This document shows, one piece after another, positions 1 to 7,933 of a stretch of DNA of 64,000 nucleotides (position 1 is the stretch's first letter; each line of letters starts with the position of its first letter). Made by a program: the position numbers and the translations under genes. The stretch is from Levilactobacillus angrenensis (GTDB taxonomy: Bacteria; Bacillota; Bacilli; Lactobacillales; Lactobacillaceae): positions 62,001 to 126,000 of the forward strand of contig NZ_RHOB01000004.1 in NCBI RefSeq assembly GCF_003946085.1. The letters are read 5' to 3'. The notes under the pieces are model-generated. The model saw only the letters and a program-made list of their open reading frames with translations, did no database searches and was not told the DNA's origin.

Positions 1-166
1 CCAAGTGGGAAACGGCCATGGCACTGGCCACGTCGCCGCCCTGATGCCCACCGATGCCATCCGCGATAATGGCCAAGTGTTGCCCGGCTAAATTCGTGAA
101 AACATCGACATAGTCCTCGTTGTCATTGCGCTGTTTACCAATGGACGTGCGGTATGCCACTTTCAT
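1..166 (-). CDS. stp: PP2C-type serine/threonine protein phosphatase Stp/PrpC, N-terminal part
   Basis: The reading frame starts at ATG 166 and runs off the left edge, so only about 55 residues are visible. They contain the PP2C N-terminal signature: an RxxNEDY segment near residue 15 followed by a metal-binding 'ADGIGGHQGG' stretch. In Gram-positive bacteria this family dephosphorylates targets of the PASTA-domain kinase PrkC/Stk. It follows rsmB by 12 bp on the same strand, matching the usual fmt-rsmB-stp-prkC order, so it is probably cotranscribed. The assignment is firm although the metal-binding C-terminal half lies outside the window. Confidence 0.9.
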   Translation of the reverse strand, partial: MKVAYRTSIGKQRNDNEDYVDVFTNLAGQHLAIIADGIGGHQGGDVASAMAVSHL

Positions 167-178
167 GACGACTCACCC

Positions 179-1522
179 CTACTTTTTCTTCCGAAAGGCA
201 CTGACGAAGAACCCATCTGAATCGAAATCATCCGGATAGATGTTCAGCGTGTCCGTGGTCCGGTCAGCCTTCACGTCTAAGGCCGTTTGGACCCGCATGG
301 ACTCAAAGTCGGGATGGGCGGCCAAGAACTTGGCGGCCACGTCCGCGTTTTCCGTGTCCAAAATGGTGCAGGTACTGTAGACCAGGATGCCATTCGGCTT
401 TAATTTTTCACTCACTGCATCCAAAATACCCAGTTGAACCCGTTGTAACTGCTGGATATCTTGGGCAGTCTTTTCATAACGAATTTCTGGTTTCCGGCGA
501 ATCAGGCCTAACCCAGAGCACGGTGCATCGACTAAGATCCGGTCAAATTGCTTCTTCGGGAACTTGTCGTTGATCTTGCGGGCGTCTAACGCCACGGCGT
601 CGACCCGGTCGGCCACGTGCAAGCGTTCGGCGTTGGCTTCGATCAGGTTGACCTTCTTAGGATGCAAATCTAAGGCCGTAACTTTCCCTCCAGAATGGGC
701 ATCGAGTAAGGCCGCAATCTGGGTAGTCTTGCCACCAGGGGCTGCACAGGCGTCTAAGACCTGGTCACCTGGCCGGACCTGTAAGGCCTCGACTGGCAAC
801 ATGGCACTCTCGTCTTGAATCGTCAGCTCGCCGGTCTCAAAGACGTTGCTTTGGTTGGCGGCTTTGTCATCTAGCCGAAAGGCGTTGGCCGCAACCACAC
901 TCGGCGTCACGGTGTAGCCTTGATCCGTCAGGGATTGGGCGACTTCTTCCTTAGTGGCCACCGCCGTGTTGACCCGCACGGACTGCGCGGCCGGTTGGTT
1001 GATGGTCTCTAAAATGCTAACGGCTTTGTCGTCGCCGACTTGCTTTTGAATCGCCGTTACCAGCCATTCCGGCACGGAATACTGCAGGCTCAACCGCTTG
1101 GTAGCATCTTGAATCTGGCTGATGTCGGGTAAGCCTTGCCGGTCAATGGCGTGCAGCACACCGGTAATAAAGCGCCGAATGCCTTCGTGGCCCCGGTCCT
1201 TGGCCAATTGAATGGCTTCATTAAAGATGGCCCGCTTGGGTACCCGGTCCAAATAAAGTTCTTGGTACAAGGCCACCAGCAAGGTCATTTTGACCCACGG
1301 CAGGACCTTTTGGTTGGGCTTGATGAAGCCAGCTAAGTAGTACTCCAGCGTCAATTGATGTTGGATGGTCCCGTAGACCAAGTTGGTCACAAAACGCCGA
1401 TCCACGTCACTTAAGTTGTGACTTTCTAATGTCTGTTCCAGTTGTAAATTTGAGTAAGCCCCGTTTGCGACTCGGGTCAGTGCCTCGACCGCTAAAGCCC
1501 GCGGTGTTGTGTTTTTTGTCAT
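179..1522 (-). CDS. rsmB: 16S rRNA (cytosine-967-C5)-methyltransferase RsmB
   Basis: This 447-residue protein has an N-terminal NusB-like RNA-binding domain (about 1-140) and a C-terminal Rossmann methyltransferase domain. The SAM-binding 'DACAAPGGKTTQIA' motif, the 'DAPCSGLG' motif IV and the 'YSTCTI' motif VI with the catalytic cysteine are all present. These are diagnostic of the RsmB/Sun family of RNA m5C methyltransferases that modify C967 of 16S rRNA. Its ATG overlaps the fmt stop codon by one base, indicating translational coupling. Length is normal for the family. Cytoplasmic. Confidence 0.95.
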   Translation of the reverse strand: MTKNTTPRALAVEALTRVANGAYSNLQLEQTLESHNLSDVDRRFVTNLVYGTIQHQLTLEYYLAGFIKPNQKVLPWVKMTLLVALYQELYLDRVPKRAIFNEAIQLAKDRGHEGIRRFITGVLHAIDRQGLPDISQIQDATKRLSLQYSVPEWLVTAIQKQVGDDKAVSILETINQPAAQSVRVNTAVATKEEVAQSLTDQGYTVTPSVVAANAFRLDDKAANQSNVFETGELTIQDESAMLPVEALQVRPGDQVLDACAAPGGKTTQIAALLDAHSGGKVTALDLHPKKVNLIEANAERLHVADRVDAVALDARKINDKFPKKQFDRILVDAPCSGLGLIRRKPEIRYEKTAQDIQQLQRVQLGILDAVSEKLKPNGILVYSTCTILDTENADVAAKFLAAHPDFESMRVQTALDVKADRTTDTLNIYPDDFDSDGFFVSAFRKKK

Positions 1523-2466
1523 TATTCAGCCACCTGTTCGCCAATTGTCAATGCGTCACTCGTCCCGTTCAGAAAGTCCGTGATGCTTAATTTGGGCTTG
1601 CCTGCCGGTTGAATCTCGTCTAACCCTAATACGCCGTGTTCGCCGGTCGCAATCGCCAAGTGGTGCTTGTCATGGCTGACCAGAGCCCCTGGCTGCAGGT
1701 CGGTCGTCTGATCTAAGACCGTGACCTGCCACAGCTTGGTGCGCACGCCATTCAGGTAAATGTGGGCGATGGGGGCTGGCCGCAATGCGCGGACCTTGCA
1801 GTCGATGAGGTGAGCACTGAGATTCAAGTCAATGCGTTCTTCATCGGACTTGATCGTCGGTGAGAAGGTCACCAAGTCCTCGTCTTGTGGGACTGGCGTG
1901 ATCTCTCCCGCCAACAGTTTAGGCAACGTCTCTAACAAGAGGTCGCGGCCCAAGTCGCTGAGCTTGTCAAACATCGTGCCCACATCATCTTGGTCCGTAA
2001 TGGGAATGGCTCGTTGGGCTAGGACATCCCCGGCATCCATCTTCTTTTCCATGAACATGATGGATACCCCGGTCTCCTTGTCGCCGTTCATGATGGCGTA
2101 ATGCACGGGTGCACCACCACGGTACTTTGGCAGTAAGGAAGCGTGGACGTTAACGGCCGCCACCTTGGCTGCCTTGAGCAGCTTGGTCGGCAAAAATTGC
2201 CCAAAGGCCGCCGTAACGATGAGGTCCGGTGCCAATTCAATCGCCCGAGCCATTTCTGGACTACCCGAAATTTTTTGTGGTTGGAGCACTTCGATATCGT
2301 GGGCCACCGCTACTTCCTTAACGGGCGACGCGGTCAACACGTGCTTGCGCCCCACCCGGCGATCCGGTTGGGTCACTACGGCTAAAACATCGTAGCCGTG
2401 GTCGATTAAACTACTGAGGATGGGCGCCGAAAATTTCGGCGTGCCCATAAAGATTACTGAAGTCAT
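1522..2466 (-). CDS. fmt: Methionyl-tRNA formyltransferase
   Basis: The product transfers a formyl group from 10-formyl-THF to Met-tRNAfMet for initiation. The N-terminal formyltransferase domain carries 'FMGTPKFSAPIL' and the family 'HASLLPKYRGGAP' signature around residue 110, with a C-terminal OB-like domain. An upstream in-frame ATG at 2478 exists, but the ATG at 2466 gives the usual family start (MTSVIFMGTP) and is preferred. The Shine-Dalgarno is weak for both. The gene lies between priA (138 bp upstream) and rsmB (1-bp overlap). In many genomes def sits beside fmt; it is absent here. Confidence 0.94.
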   Translation of the reverse strand: MTSVIFMGTPKFSAPILSSLIDHGYDVLAVVTQPDRRVGRKHVLTASPVKEVAVAHDIEVLQPQKISGSPEMARAIELAPDLIVTAAFGQFLPTKLLKAAKVAAVNVHASLLPKYRGGAPVHYAIMNGDKETGVSIMFMEKKMDAGDVLAQRAIPITDQDDVGTMFDKLSDLGRDLLLETLPKLLAGEITPVPQDEDLVTFSPTIKSDEERIDLNLSAHLIDCKVRALRPAPIAHIYLNGVRTKLWQVTVLDQTTDLQPGALVSHDKHHLAIATGEHGVLGLDEIQPAGKPKLSITDFLNGTSDALTIGEQVAE

Positions 2467-2615
2467 GTACTGCACCATACTTTCTGATAATTTTACTGAT
2501 TATTGGTTCAATTTAAAGCAGAATCTTGCGGTCCGTCTTACCGTTACAGGAAATTCTCGGCTACTTTAGCAGTTATCAGCCACAACACCAGTGACCGTCA
2601 GGAACAATCCTACTC

Positions 2616-5033
2616 CTACATAAAGTTCATCGGTTCAGGGTCGATGGTGATGGTCAGGCCGTGGCGGGCCGGAATTTGGGCCGCCTGGCGGATCTTTTCC
2701 AAGACCGGCTTGAGTTGCGGCTCTTGCTTGTATTTAATCACAACTTGATAATAATACTTCCGCTTGACCCGCGCAATCGCCTTGGGCGTCGGCCCTAAAA
2801 TAATGGCGTTGTCGCTCAGGCCCTTTTGAAGCTGACCCACGATCTGATACATCGCCTTAGCCGCCTTGGCCTCGTCTTCATGACTAGCCGTCAGCTGCAC
2901 AGCGAAGTAATACGGCGGATAGTTGCCTTGATGGCGCATGTGCATTTCCGTCACGAAGAAGCGCTCATAGTCTTGTTGCTGCGCCAGTTCGATGGCGTAA
3001 TGGTCCGGGTTGAAGGTCTGGATAAAGACTTCACCCGGCTTTTGCGCCCGCCCGGCCCGACCACTGACCTGCGTCAAGAGCTGGAAGGTCCGCTCACTAG
3101 CGCGGAAATCGGGCAACCCCAGCGCAGTATCGGCGTTCAAGACCCCGACCAGCGTTACGTTGGGAAAGTCCAACCCCTTGGCGATCATCTGAGTCCCCAG
3201 CAAGATATCGGCTTGGTGCTGACCAAATTGCCGCAGGATTTTTTCGTGAGCGCCCTTACGCCGCGTCGAGTCGACGTCCATGCGTAAAATACGGGCCGTC
3301 GGAAATTCCTTTTGCAGGGCTGTTTCCACCTTTTGCGTTCCGGTGCCGTAGTAGCGAATCTTGCGACTGTGGCAGTTGGGGCAGATGTGGGGAATGGCTT
3401 CTTCGTGGCCGCAGTAGTGGCATTTCATGGTGTGCGTATCCATATGCAACGTCAAGGAGATGTCACAGTTGGGACACTTCAGCACAAACCCACAGTCCCG
3501 GCACATGACAAACGACGAGTACCCCCGCCGGTTGAGCATCAAGACCATCTGTTCTTGCCGGTCTAACCGTGTCTGAATCGCGTTGATCAATGGCTGGGAG
3601 AAGTCGCCGTCACTGCGTTGCTTGACCTCTTCGCGCATGTCAACGATGTGGACCGTTGGTAGCGGATGATCGTTGACCCGCTTAGCCAAGACCAGCCGCG
3701 TGTACAAGCCCTTAGCCGCTCGTGCGCGCGTTTCTAGTGACGGCGTGGCACTGCCAAGCACGACGGGACAATGGTTGTAGCGTCCCCGCCACAAGGCCAC
3801 GTCGCGGGCATGGTAACGCGGATTTTCATCTTGTTTATAACTACTTTCATGTTCCTCATCCATGATGATGATGCCAAGGTTGCGGACGGGAGCAAAGACT
3901 GCCGACCGTGCGCCCACGACCACGGTTGCTTCCCCGCGGTCGATGCGGCGCCACTCGTCGTACTGTTCGCCCTTGGACAAGCCACTGTGGAGCACGGCGA
4001 CTCGGTGACCAAAGCGGGCCTTGACCCGGTTGACCATCTGCGGCGTCAGCGCGATTTCTGGCACCAACATCAAGGCGGTCCGTTGCTGTTGCAAGGCGAC
4101 CGCGATGCTTTGCAGGTAGACCTCGGTCTTCCCACTACCGGTGACTCCTTCGACCAAGAAATTCTCGGTCCGTTGCGCATCCACGGCACTGGTGATCGCC
4201 GTCACGGCCGCTTGTTGTTCAGCGTTGAGCTGGAGCGGCTGGGTCGGCTTGACTGGTTGATGGAACGGATCGCGGTAAACTTCCAGCGGCTGTTTGACCA
4301 GCCAGCCTTTATCCGCCGCAGTCGAAATGACCGCCGTACTGACATCAGCGGCGTGGCTAACTTGGCTTTGGGCTACCAATTTATCCGGGGTCATCGTCTG
4401 CAAATACGCCAGTAACTCGGCTTGCTTCGGCGCCTTTTTAGCCACCGTTGCCTGAATCTCTTGTAGCTTAGCGACTGGCAACGCCGGCTTGATGCCCGTC
4501 GTGGTCTTGGCGGCCGCCTTGCTGGTCACCTGGTAAACCACTTCGACCTTACCGGCACGCTGGAGGCGCAATAGCCCGGCCAGCGTGGGAGCATCTAATT
4601 TACTGGTATCAAAATCTCGCGGCGCCCCGTCTGGAAAATACGCCTGCATCTCGGCCGGGGACAAGGGTTCGGTCGGCTGAATCTGCCGTTCCGTTTGGGC
4701 CTTCAATAAGTTGGGCAACATGGTCTGAATACAGGTGATGCGAAAGGCGTAGGTCGTGTCCGCCAGCCACTTCGCTAGCTGTTGAAGCTCGTCATCCAGC
4801 ACGGGGGCGAGGTCTAAGACGGCCTGAATCGGTTTTAATTGGCCATCGAAGGTCGTGACATCACTGAGGCCAACCACGACGCCTGACACCACGCGATGAC
4901 CGCGACCAAACGGTACCGTGACCCGCATCCCCAGCTGCACTTGATGTTCCAATTCAGCTGGAATGGCGTAGGAATAAGGTTCATTCGTCTGCATGGTTGG
5001 CACGTCGACAATAATTTGGCCAATCTGGGCCAT
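2616..5033 (-). CDS. priA: Primosomal protein N' (replication restart helicase PriA)
   Basis: An 805-residue superfamily 2 helicase that reloads the replisome at stalled forks. The N-terminal 3'-end-binding domain is followed by the Walker A motif 'GVTGSGKTEVY', the Walker B 'MDEEHE' and two CxxC pairs forming zinc sites (CRDCG, CPNC, CHYCG, CPNC) inserted in the helicase core. The final third carries the helicase C lobe and the C-terminal domain. The start at 5033 is preceded by a GGTG-rich Shine-Dalgarno. It lies 11 bp after coaBC, the conserved coaBC-priA order of Firmicutes. Confidence 0.96.
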   Translation of the reverse strand: MAQIGQIIVDVPTMQTNEPYSYAIPAELEHQVQLGMRVTVPFGRGHRVVSGVVVGLSDVTTFDGQLKPIQAVLDLAPVLDDELQQLAKWLADTTYAFRITCIQTMLPNLLKAQTERQIQPTEPLSPAEMQAYFPDGAPRDFDTSKLDAPTLAGLLRLQRAGKVEVVYQVTSKAAAKTTTGIKPALPVAKLQEIQATVAKKAPKQAELLAYLQTMTPDKLVAQSQVSHAADVSTAVISTAADKGWLVKQPLEVYRDPFHQPVKPTQPLQLNAEQQAAVTAITSAVDAQRTENFLVEGVTGSGKTEVYLQSIAVALQQQRTALMLVPEIALTPQMVNRVKARFGHRVAVLHSGLSKGEQYDEWRRIDRGEATVVVGARSAVFAPVRNLGIIIMDEEHESSYKQDENPRYHARDVALWRGRYNHCPVVLGSATPSLETRARAAKGLYTRLVLAKRVNDHPLPTVHIVDMREEVKQRSDGDFSQPLINAIQTRLDRQEQMVLMLNRRGYSSFVMCRDCGFVLKCPNCDISLTLHMDTHTMKCHYCGHEEAIPHICPNCHSRKIRYYGTGTQKVETALQKEFPTARILRMDVDSTRRKGAHEKILRQFGQHQADILLGTQMIAKGLDFPNVTLVGVLNADTALGLPDFRASERTFQLLTQVSGRAGRAQKPGEVFIQTFNPDHYAIELAQQQDYERFFVTEMHMRHQGNYPPYYFAVQLTASHEDEAKAAKAMYQIVGQLQKGLSDNAIILGPTPKAIARVKRKYYYQVVIKYKQEPQLKPVLEKIRQAAQIPARHGLTITIDPEPMNFM

Positions 5034-5044
5034 GGTGGTTCACC

Positions 5045-6256
5045 TCACTTTTCTGCGAATAATTGCGCGACCCGGTCGACTAACGCCCGGGCAATCACGA
5101 CTTTACTGGTTTTAGGCGTCTGGTCCGTCACGCCATCTGGCATGATAAAGGTGACCTGGTTGTCATCACCGTTAAAACCGATATCGGCCCGGGAGACGTC
5201 GTTGGCGGCCAACAGGTCTAGTGACTTGCTTTGCAGCTTTTTCTGACCGTTAGCCAGCAAATTTTGCGTTTCCGCGGCAAAGCCGACCGTCACCTGGCCT
5301 GGCTGTTTGATTGCCGCCACTTGTTTTAAGATATCTGGGGTTTTCTTGAGTTTTAAAATAAATTCATCATTATCGGCCGTCTTCTTGATTTTTTGGTCGG
5401 CCGTAACTTCCGGTTGGAAATCGGCTACGGCCGCGGCCATGATTAAGGCATCGGCTTTCGGAAACGCCGCCAAGACCGCTTGAGCCAGGTCCGTGGTACT
5501 TTGAATCGGCACCACGGTGACGCCGGCTGGCGGAGTGAGCTTGGTGGGCGCCGTGATCAGCGTCACGGTGGCACCGGCTTGTTGGGCAGCGGCCGCAACG
5601 GCATAACCCATCTTGCCAGACGAGTCGTTGGTCAAGAAACGCACGGGGTCGAGCCGTTCCCGTGTGCCTCCAGCCGTAACGATGACCCGTTTGCCCACTA
5701 ACGTTTGGGGAGCAAAGAGACCCAGGTGGCTGACTTGGTCCACAATTTCTGCCGGCTCTAAGAAGCGCCCTTGGCCCGAATAGCCTTCCGCTAATTGGCC
5801 AGTCGCCGGAGTCAACACGTGGGTCCCGTCGGTCGTTAACAATTGCACGTTCCGCTGGGTCGCTGGGGCTTGCCACATGTGACTGTTCATGGCGGGCACC
5901 ACGACCTTAGGCGCTGCCGTGGCTAACCAGGTGGCACTGGCGGCGTCATTGGCCAAACCATTAGCCAGTTGCGCCATCAAGTTGGCCGAGGCCGGCGCCG
6001 CGATTGCCAGGTCAGTCCAGTCGGCCAGCTCCACGTGGGCAATCTGCCCTTGGGCCTGCCACCAACTGTCGTCCGTCAGGACCGGGGCCTTCGTCAGCGC
6101 CGCAAACGTCGCCGCGGTCACAAATTGGGCCGCCCCGGCAGTCAACACGATGCGCACTTGTGCCCCGGCGTGTTCCAGTTGGCGGGCCAGCAAGGCGGCC
6201 TTATACGCCGCCACGCTGCCACCCACCGTTAACGTGATGTGTTTGTCTTCAAACAT
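5045..6256 (-). CDS. coaBC: Bifunctional phosphopantothenoylcysteine decarboxylase / phosphopantothenate-cysteine ligase
   Basis: Residues 1 to about 180 form the flavin-dependent CoaC decarboxylase domain, with the catalytic-type His74, the 'PASAN' FMN motif and 'PAMNSHMW' (Asn124). Residues 185-403 form the CoaB ligase domain ('VTAGGTRERLDPVRFLTN', 'AAAVADF'). Together they make 4'-phosphopantetheine for coenzyme A. Odd point: where E. coli Dfp has its catalytic Cys158 in an ACG motif, this protein reads 'LAEGYSGQGR', with Glu157 at that position. Either lactobacillar enzymes use a different acid or the register differs. The 403-residue length is normal. Confidence 0.94.
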   Translation of the reverse strand: MFEDKHITLTVGGSVAAYKAALLARQLEHAGAQVRIVLTAGAAQFVTAATFAALTKAPVLTDDSWWQAQGQIAHVELADWTDLAIAAPASANLMAQLANGLANDAASATWLATAAPKVVVPAMNSHMWQAPATQRNVQLLTTDGTHVLTPATGQLAEGYSGQGRFLEPAEIVDQVSHLGLFAPQTLVGKRVIVTAGGTRERLDPVRFLTNDSSGKMGYAVAAAAQQAGATVTLITAPTKLTPPAGVTVVPIQSTTDLAQAVLAAFPKADALIMAAAVADFQPEVTADQKIKKTADNDEFILKLKKTPDILKQVAAIKQPGQVTVGFAAETQNLLANGQKKLQSKSLDLLAANDVSRADIGFNGDDNQVTFIMPDGVTDQTPKTSKVVIARALVDRVAQLFAEK

Positions 6257-6292
6257 TGCCTTTCCTCCAATTCACCTTACCGCGTCCTTGAT

Positions 6293-6326
6293 AAAAAAGG
6301 CCAGATTACCCAACGGCAACCTGGTC
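6293..6326 (-). terminator. Rho-independent terminator after rpoZ
   Basis: On the minus strand a 12-bp imperfect stem (GACCAGGTTGCC with GGTAATCTGGCC, loop GTTG) is followed by six T. It separates gmk-rpoZ from coaBC, so the downstream genes either have their own promoter or rely on readthrough. Confidence 0.75.
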
Positions 6327-6344
6327 TTTCCTGAACCACCCAAC

Positions 6345-6560
6345 TTAGGCGTCCAGATCCTTTTCGTCCGGATCGATCATTAAGGCACCGGCAGCGATTT
6401 CTTCCAATGCCCGACCAATCGTCTTGGGCGACTTGTAATCGGTCAAGAGTGGCTTCGCACCGGCGTCTAATTCATGCGCCCGCTTGCTAGCCAACATAAT
6501 CAAAGAGTAACGGGAATCAACTTGTGCTAATAAATCATCAACTGAGGGATAAAGTAACAT
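6345..6560 (-). CDS. rpoZ: DNA-directed RNA polymerase omega subunit
   Basis: A 71-residue omega subunit, showing the typical '[28 protein letters not shown]' N-terminal helix with the SRY and KRA(H)xL residues that latch the beta-prime subunit. It supports RNA polymerase assembly. The acidic C-terminal tail (DPDEKDLDA) is common in lactobacilli. It begins 3 bp after gmk, so the two genes are cotranscribed as in other Firmicutes. Confidence 0.95.
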   Translation of the reverse strand: MLLYPSVDDLLAQVDSRYSLIMLASKRAHELDAGAKPLLTDYKSPKTIGRALEEIAAGALMIDPDEKDLDA

Positions 6561-6563
6561 CTT

Positions 6564-7178
6564 TTATTCGTCTCCAATCATTTGTTCGTAATCCGGCATG
6601 ACCCGGGTCACCCGTAAACGTTCACTGCGGATAATCATTTGGATGCGGTCAACAGCCTTGCCGACCTCGTCGTTCACCACGGCATAGTCGTAGTTACGCA
6701 TCATCCGAATCTCACCAACAGCCTTCTTGATACGTTTGTTAATGACGTCCATGGCATCTGTGCCCCGACCGATCAGACGGTGCTTCAATTCCATCAAGTC
6801 CGGTGGTGTTAAGAAGACAAACACAGCGTCGGGGCAGTTAGCCCGGACCTGCATGGCCCCATTGACTTCAATTTCCAAGAAAACATCTTTTCCCTGATCA
6901 AGGGTCTCATTTACATATTTTAACGGGGTACCGTAGTAGTTGTCAACATACTTGGCATACTCCAGCATTTCCCCATTACGAATGTTCTCTTCAAATTCTT
7001 CCTTCGAGACAAAGTAATAGTCGACCCCATTGACTTCGCCTTCCCGCGGTTTCCGGGTGGTCATTGAAATGGAGTACGAAAAGTCGGTCGCCCCCGTTTC
7101 AAACAGCGCCTTACGAACCGTTCCCTTACCAACTCCGGAAGGACCCGAGAGCACAATGAGCATTCCACGTTTAGCCAT
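6564..7178 (-). CDS. gmk: Guanylate kinase
   Basis: A 204-residue cytosolic kinase that converts GMP and ATP to GDP and ADP. The P-loop '[10 protein letters not shown]' is at residues 11-20, followed by the GMP-binding '[23 protein letters not shown]' type region and the lid 'LIGRGTD'. Length and motifs are normal. It heads the gmk-rpoZ unit and is preceded by a candidate promoter at 7305-7334. In several lactobacilli recN stands directly upstream of gmk; here two unrelated genes lie between them. Confidence 0.96.
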   Translation of the reverse strand: MAKRGMLIVLSGPSGVGKGTVRKALFETGATDFSYSISMTTRKPREGEVNGVDYYFVSKEEFEENIRNGEMLEYAKYVDNYYGTPLKYVNETLDQGKDVFLEIEVNGAMQVRANCPDAVFVFLTPPDLMELKHRLIGRGTDAMDVINKRIKKAVGEIRMMRNYDYAVVNDEVGKAVDRIQMIIRSERLRVTRVMPDYEQMIGDE

Positions 7179-7304
7179 CGTTTAAAAATCCCTTCATCAC
7201 AAAATTTAATTAATCCGCCAGCCCCCAAATGGGTTGACGGTTAGCACCAGATTGCTTGGCGCAAACTATAATCTATAGGTTACTATATTACCACTATTCA
7301 GCGA

Positions 7305-7334
7305 TAAATACTGCATATCCGGCCTATTTGTCAA
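7305..7334 (-). promoter_or_regulatory. Candidate promoter of gmk-rpoZ
   Basis: On the minus strand a perfect -35 TTGACA (7329-7334) and a -10-like TATTTA (7305-7310) are separated by 18 bp. This is about 130 bp upstream of the gmk start. The -35 is strong and the -10 moderate. A second AT-rich -10-like sequence lies closer to the gene, so the exact start is uncertain. Confidence 0.45.
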
Positions 7335-7484
7335 AAAAAACCGCCAATTGCGGGTCAGAACTGATTTAGCGAAGCCACTGAGTATTTTGGGGCCAGTGAA
7401 CCGGAAATCGTCGGCTTTCTTTGGGTGAAAGTCAGGCTGGCCGGGGATGTTCCCCTATCGGCCAAAACAATCGAACAAAAAGGC

Positions 7485-7513
7485 TTGCAATCTCAAACAA
7501 ACGTTCGTATAAT
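7485..7513 (+). promoter_or_regulatory. Sigma-70-type promoter overlapped by a LexA-like box
   Basis: TTGCAA (7485-7490) and a perfect TATAAT (7508-7513) are exactly 17 bp apart. The spacer is almost filled by a LexA-type operator, so repressor bound there would block RNA polymerase directly. It drives the small gene starting at 7546. Confidence 0.8.
7494..7507 (+). promoter_or_regulatory. LexA/DinR-like SOS box 1
   Basis: CAAACAAACGTTCG is the reverse complement of CGAACGTTTGTTTG, fitting the Gram-positive SOS box CGAAC-N4-GTTYG. It abuts the -10 element of the promoter. Confidence 0.75.
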
Positions 7514-7520
7514 AAAAATA

Positions 7521-7534
7521 CAAACAAACGTTCG
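7521..7534 (+). promoter_or_regulatory. LexA/DinR-like SOS box 2
   Basis: This is an exact 14-bp copy of box 1 located 27 bp downstream, just before the Shine-Dalgarno. Two identical operators about 2.5 helical turns apart suggest cooperative repression. Confidence 0.75.
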
Positions 7535-7545
7535 AGGTGATCAGC

Positions 7546-7872
7546 ATGCAAAATTCAATCGCAAAAAGCGTTACCCTGTCTGATCGGGTAGCCACCCTGT
7601 CCCAGGAACTCTTCAGTCCGTTACCGGTCATTGATGGCCAAGTCGTTTACGCTCAGATGCCTGACTTCCAGTTAGCCCTCTTCATCCAGCAAGCCATGGA
7701 CCGCCACTACTTGGTCCGGCTCCAGTTCAAAGCGGCCCCAGACGTCGCCCCCGCAACCGTCATTGGCCAGTTAAAAGAAGACGCCGCTGGTCACCTCATT
7801 TTAAAACAAACCAAACAGCTCGCTACCATTGTGACCCCCGCGCTATTGCGGTCGATTCAACGCGTAAAGTAA
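7546..7872 (+). CDS. Small SOS-regulated protein, possibly YolD-like
   Basis: A 108-residue protein without transmembrane segments. ATG 7546 is chosen because GAGGTG just upstream serves as its Shine-Dalgarno; a GTG at 7537 lies inside that site. I do not recognise it with certainty. Its layout, a helical N-terminal half and a beta-rich C-terminal half (VIGQLKEDAAGHLILK...LLRSIQRVK), resembles YolD-like proteins. Those often sit with umuC-type polymerases in LexA regulons. Two LexA-like boxes in and after its promoter strongly suggest DNA-damage induction. It is a monocistronic plus-strand gene facing the adhesin gene. Confidence 0.75.
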   Translation: MQNSIAKSVTLSDRVATLSQELFSPLPVIDGQVVYAQMPDFQLALFIQQAMDRHYLVRLQFKAAPDVAPATVIGQLKEDAAGHLILKQTKQLATIVTPALLRSIQRVK

Positions 7873-7875
7873 ACC

Positions 7876-7923
7876 AAACGACCATGATAGGATTCTTGCG
7901 TTCTACCATGGTCGTTTTTTTTT
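7876..7923. terminator. Bidirectional terminator between the SOS gene and the adhesin gene
   Basis: A long stem (AACGACCATG... pairing with ...CATGGTCGTT) is followed by eight T on the plus strand. The convergent arrangement lets it serve the plus-strand SOS gene and, more weakly, the minus-strand adhesin gene. Confidence 0.85.
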
Positions 7924-7933
7924 GACCTAATTT

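Noticed and set aside
3771-4415. A 214-residue plus-strand open frame opposite priA
   Set aside because: It lies wholly antisense to a strongly supported priA gene, has no Shine-Dalgarno and shows the composition of a shadow frame in GC-rich coding DNA.
7537-7545. GTG at 7537 as the start of the SOS-type gene
   Set aside because: That GTG is part of the GAGGTG Shine-Dalgarno for the ATG at 7546.
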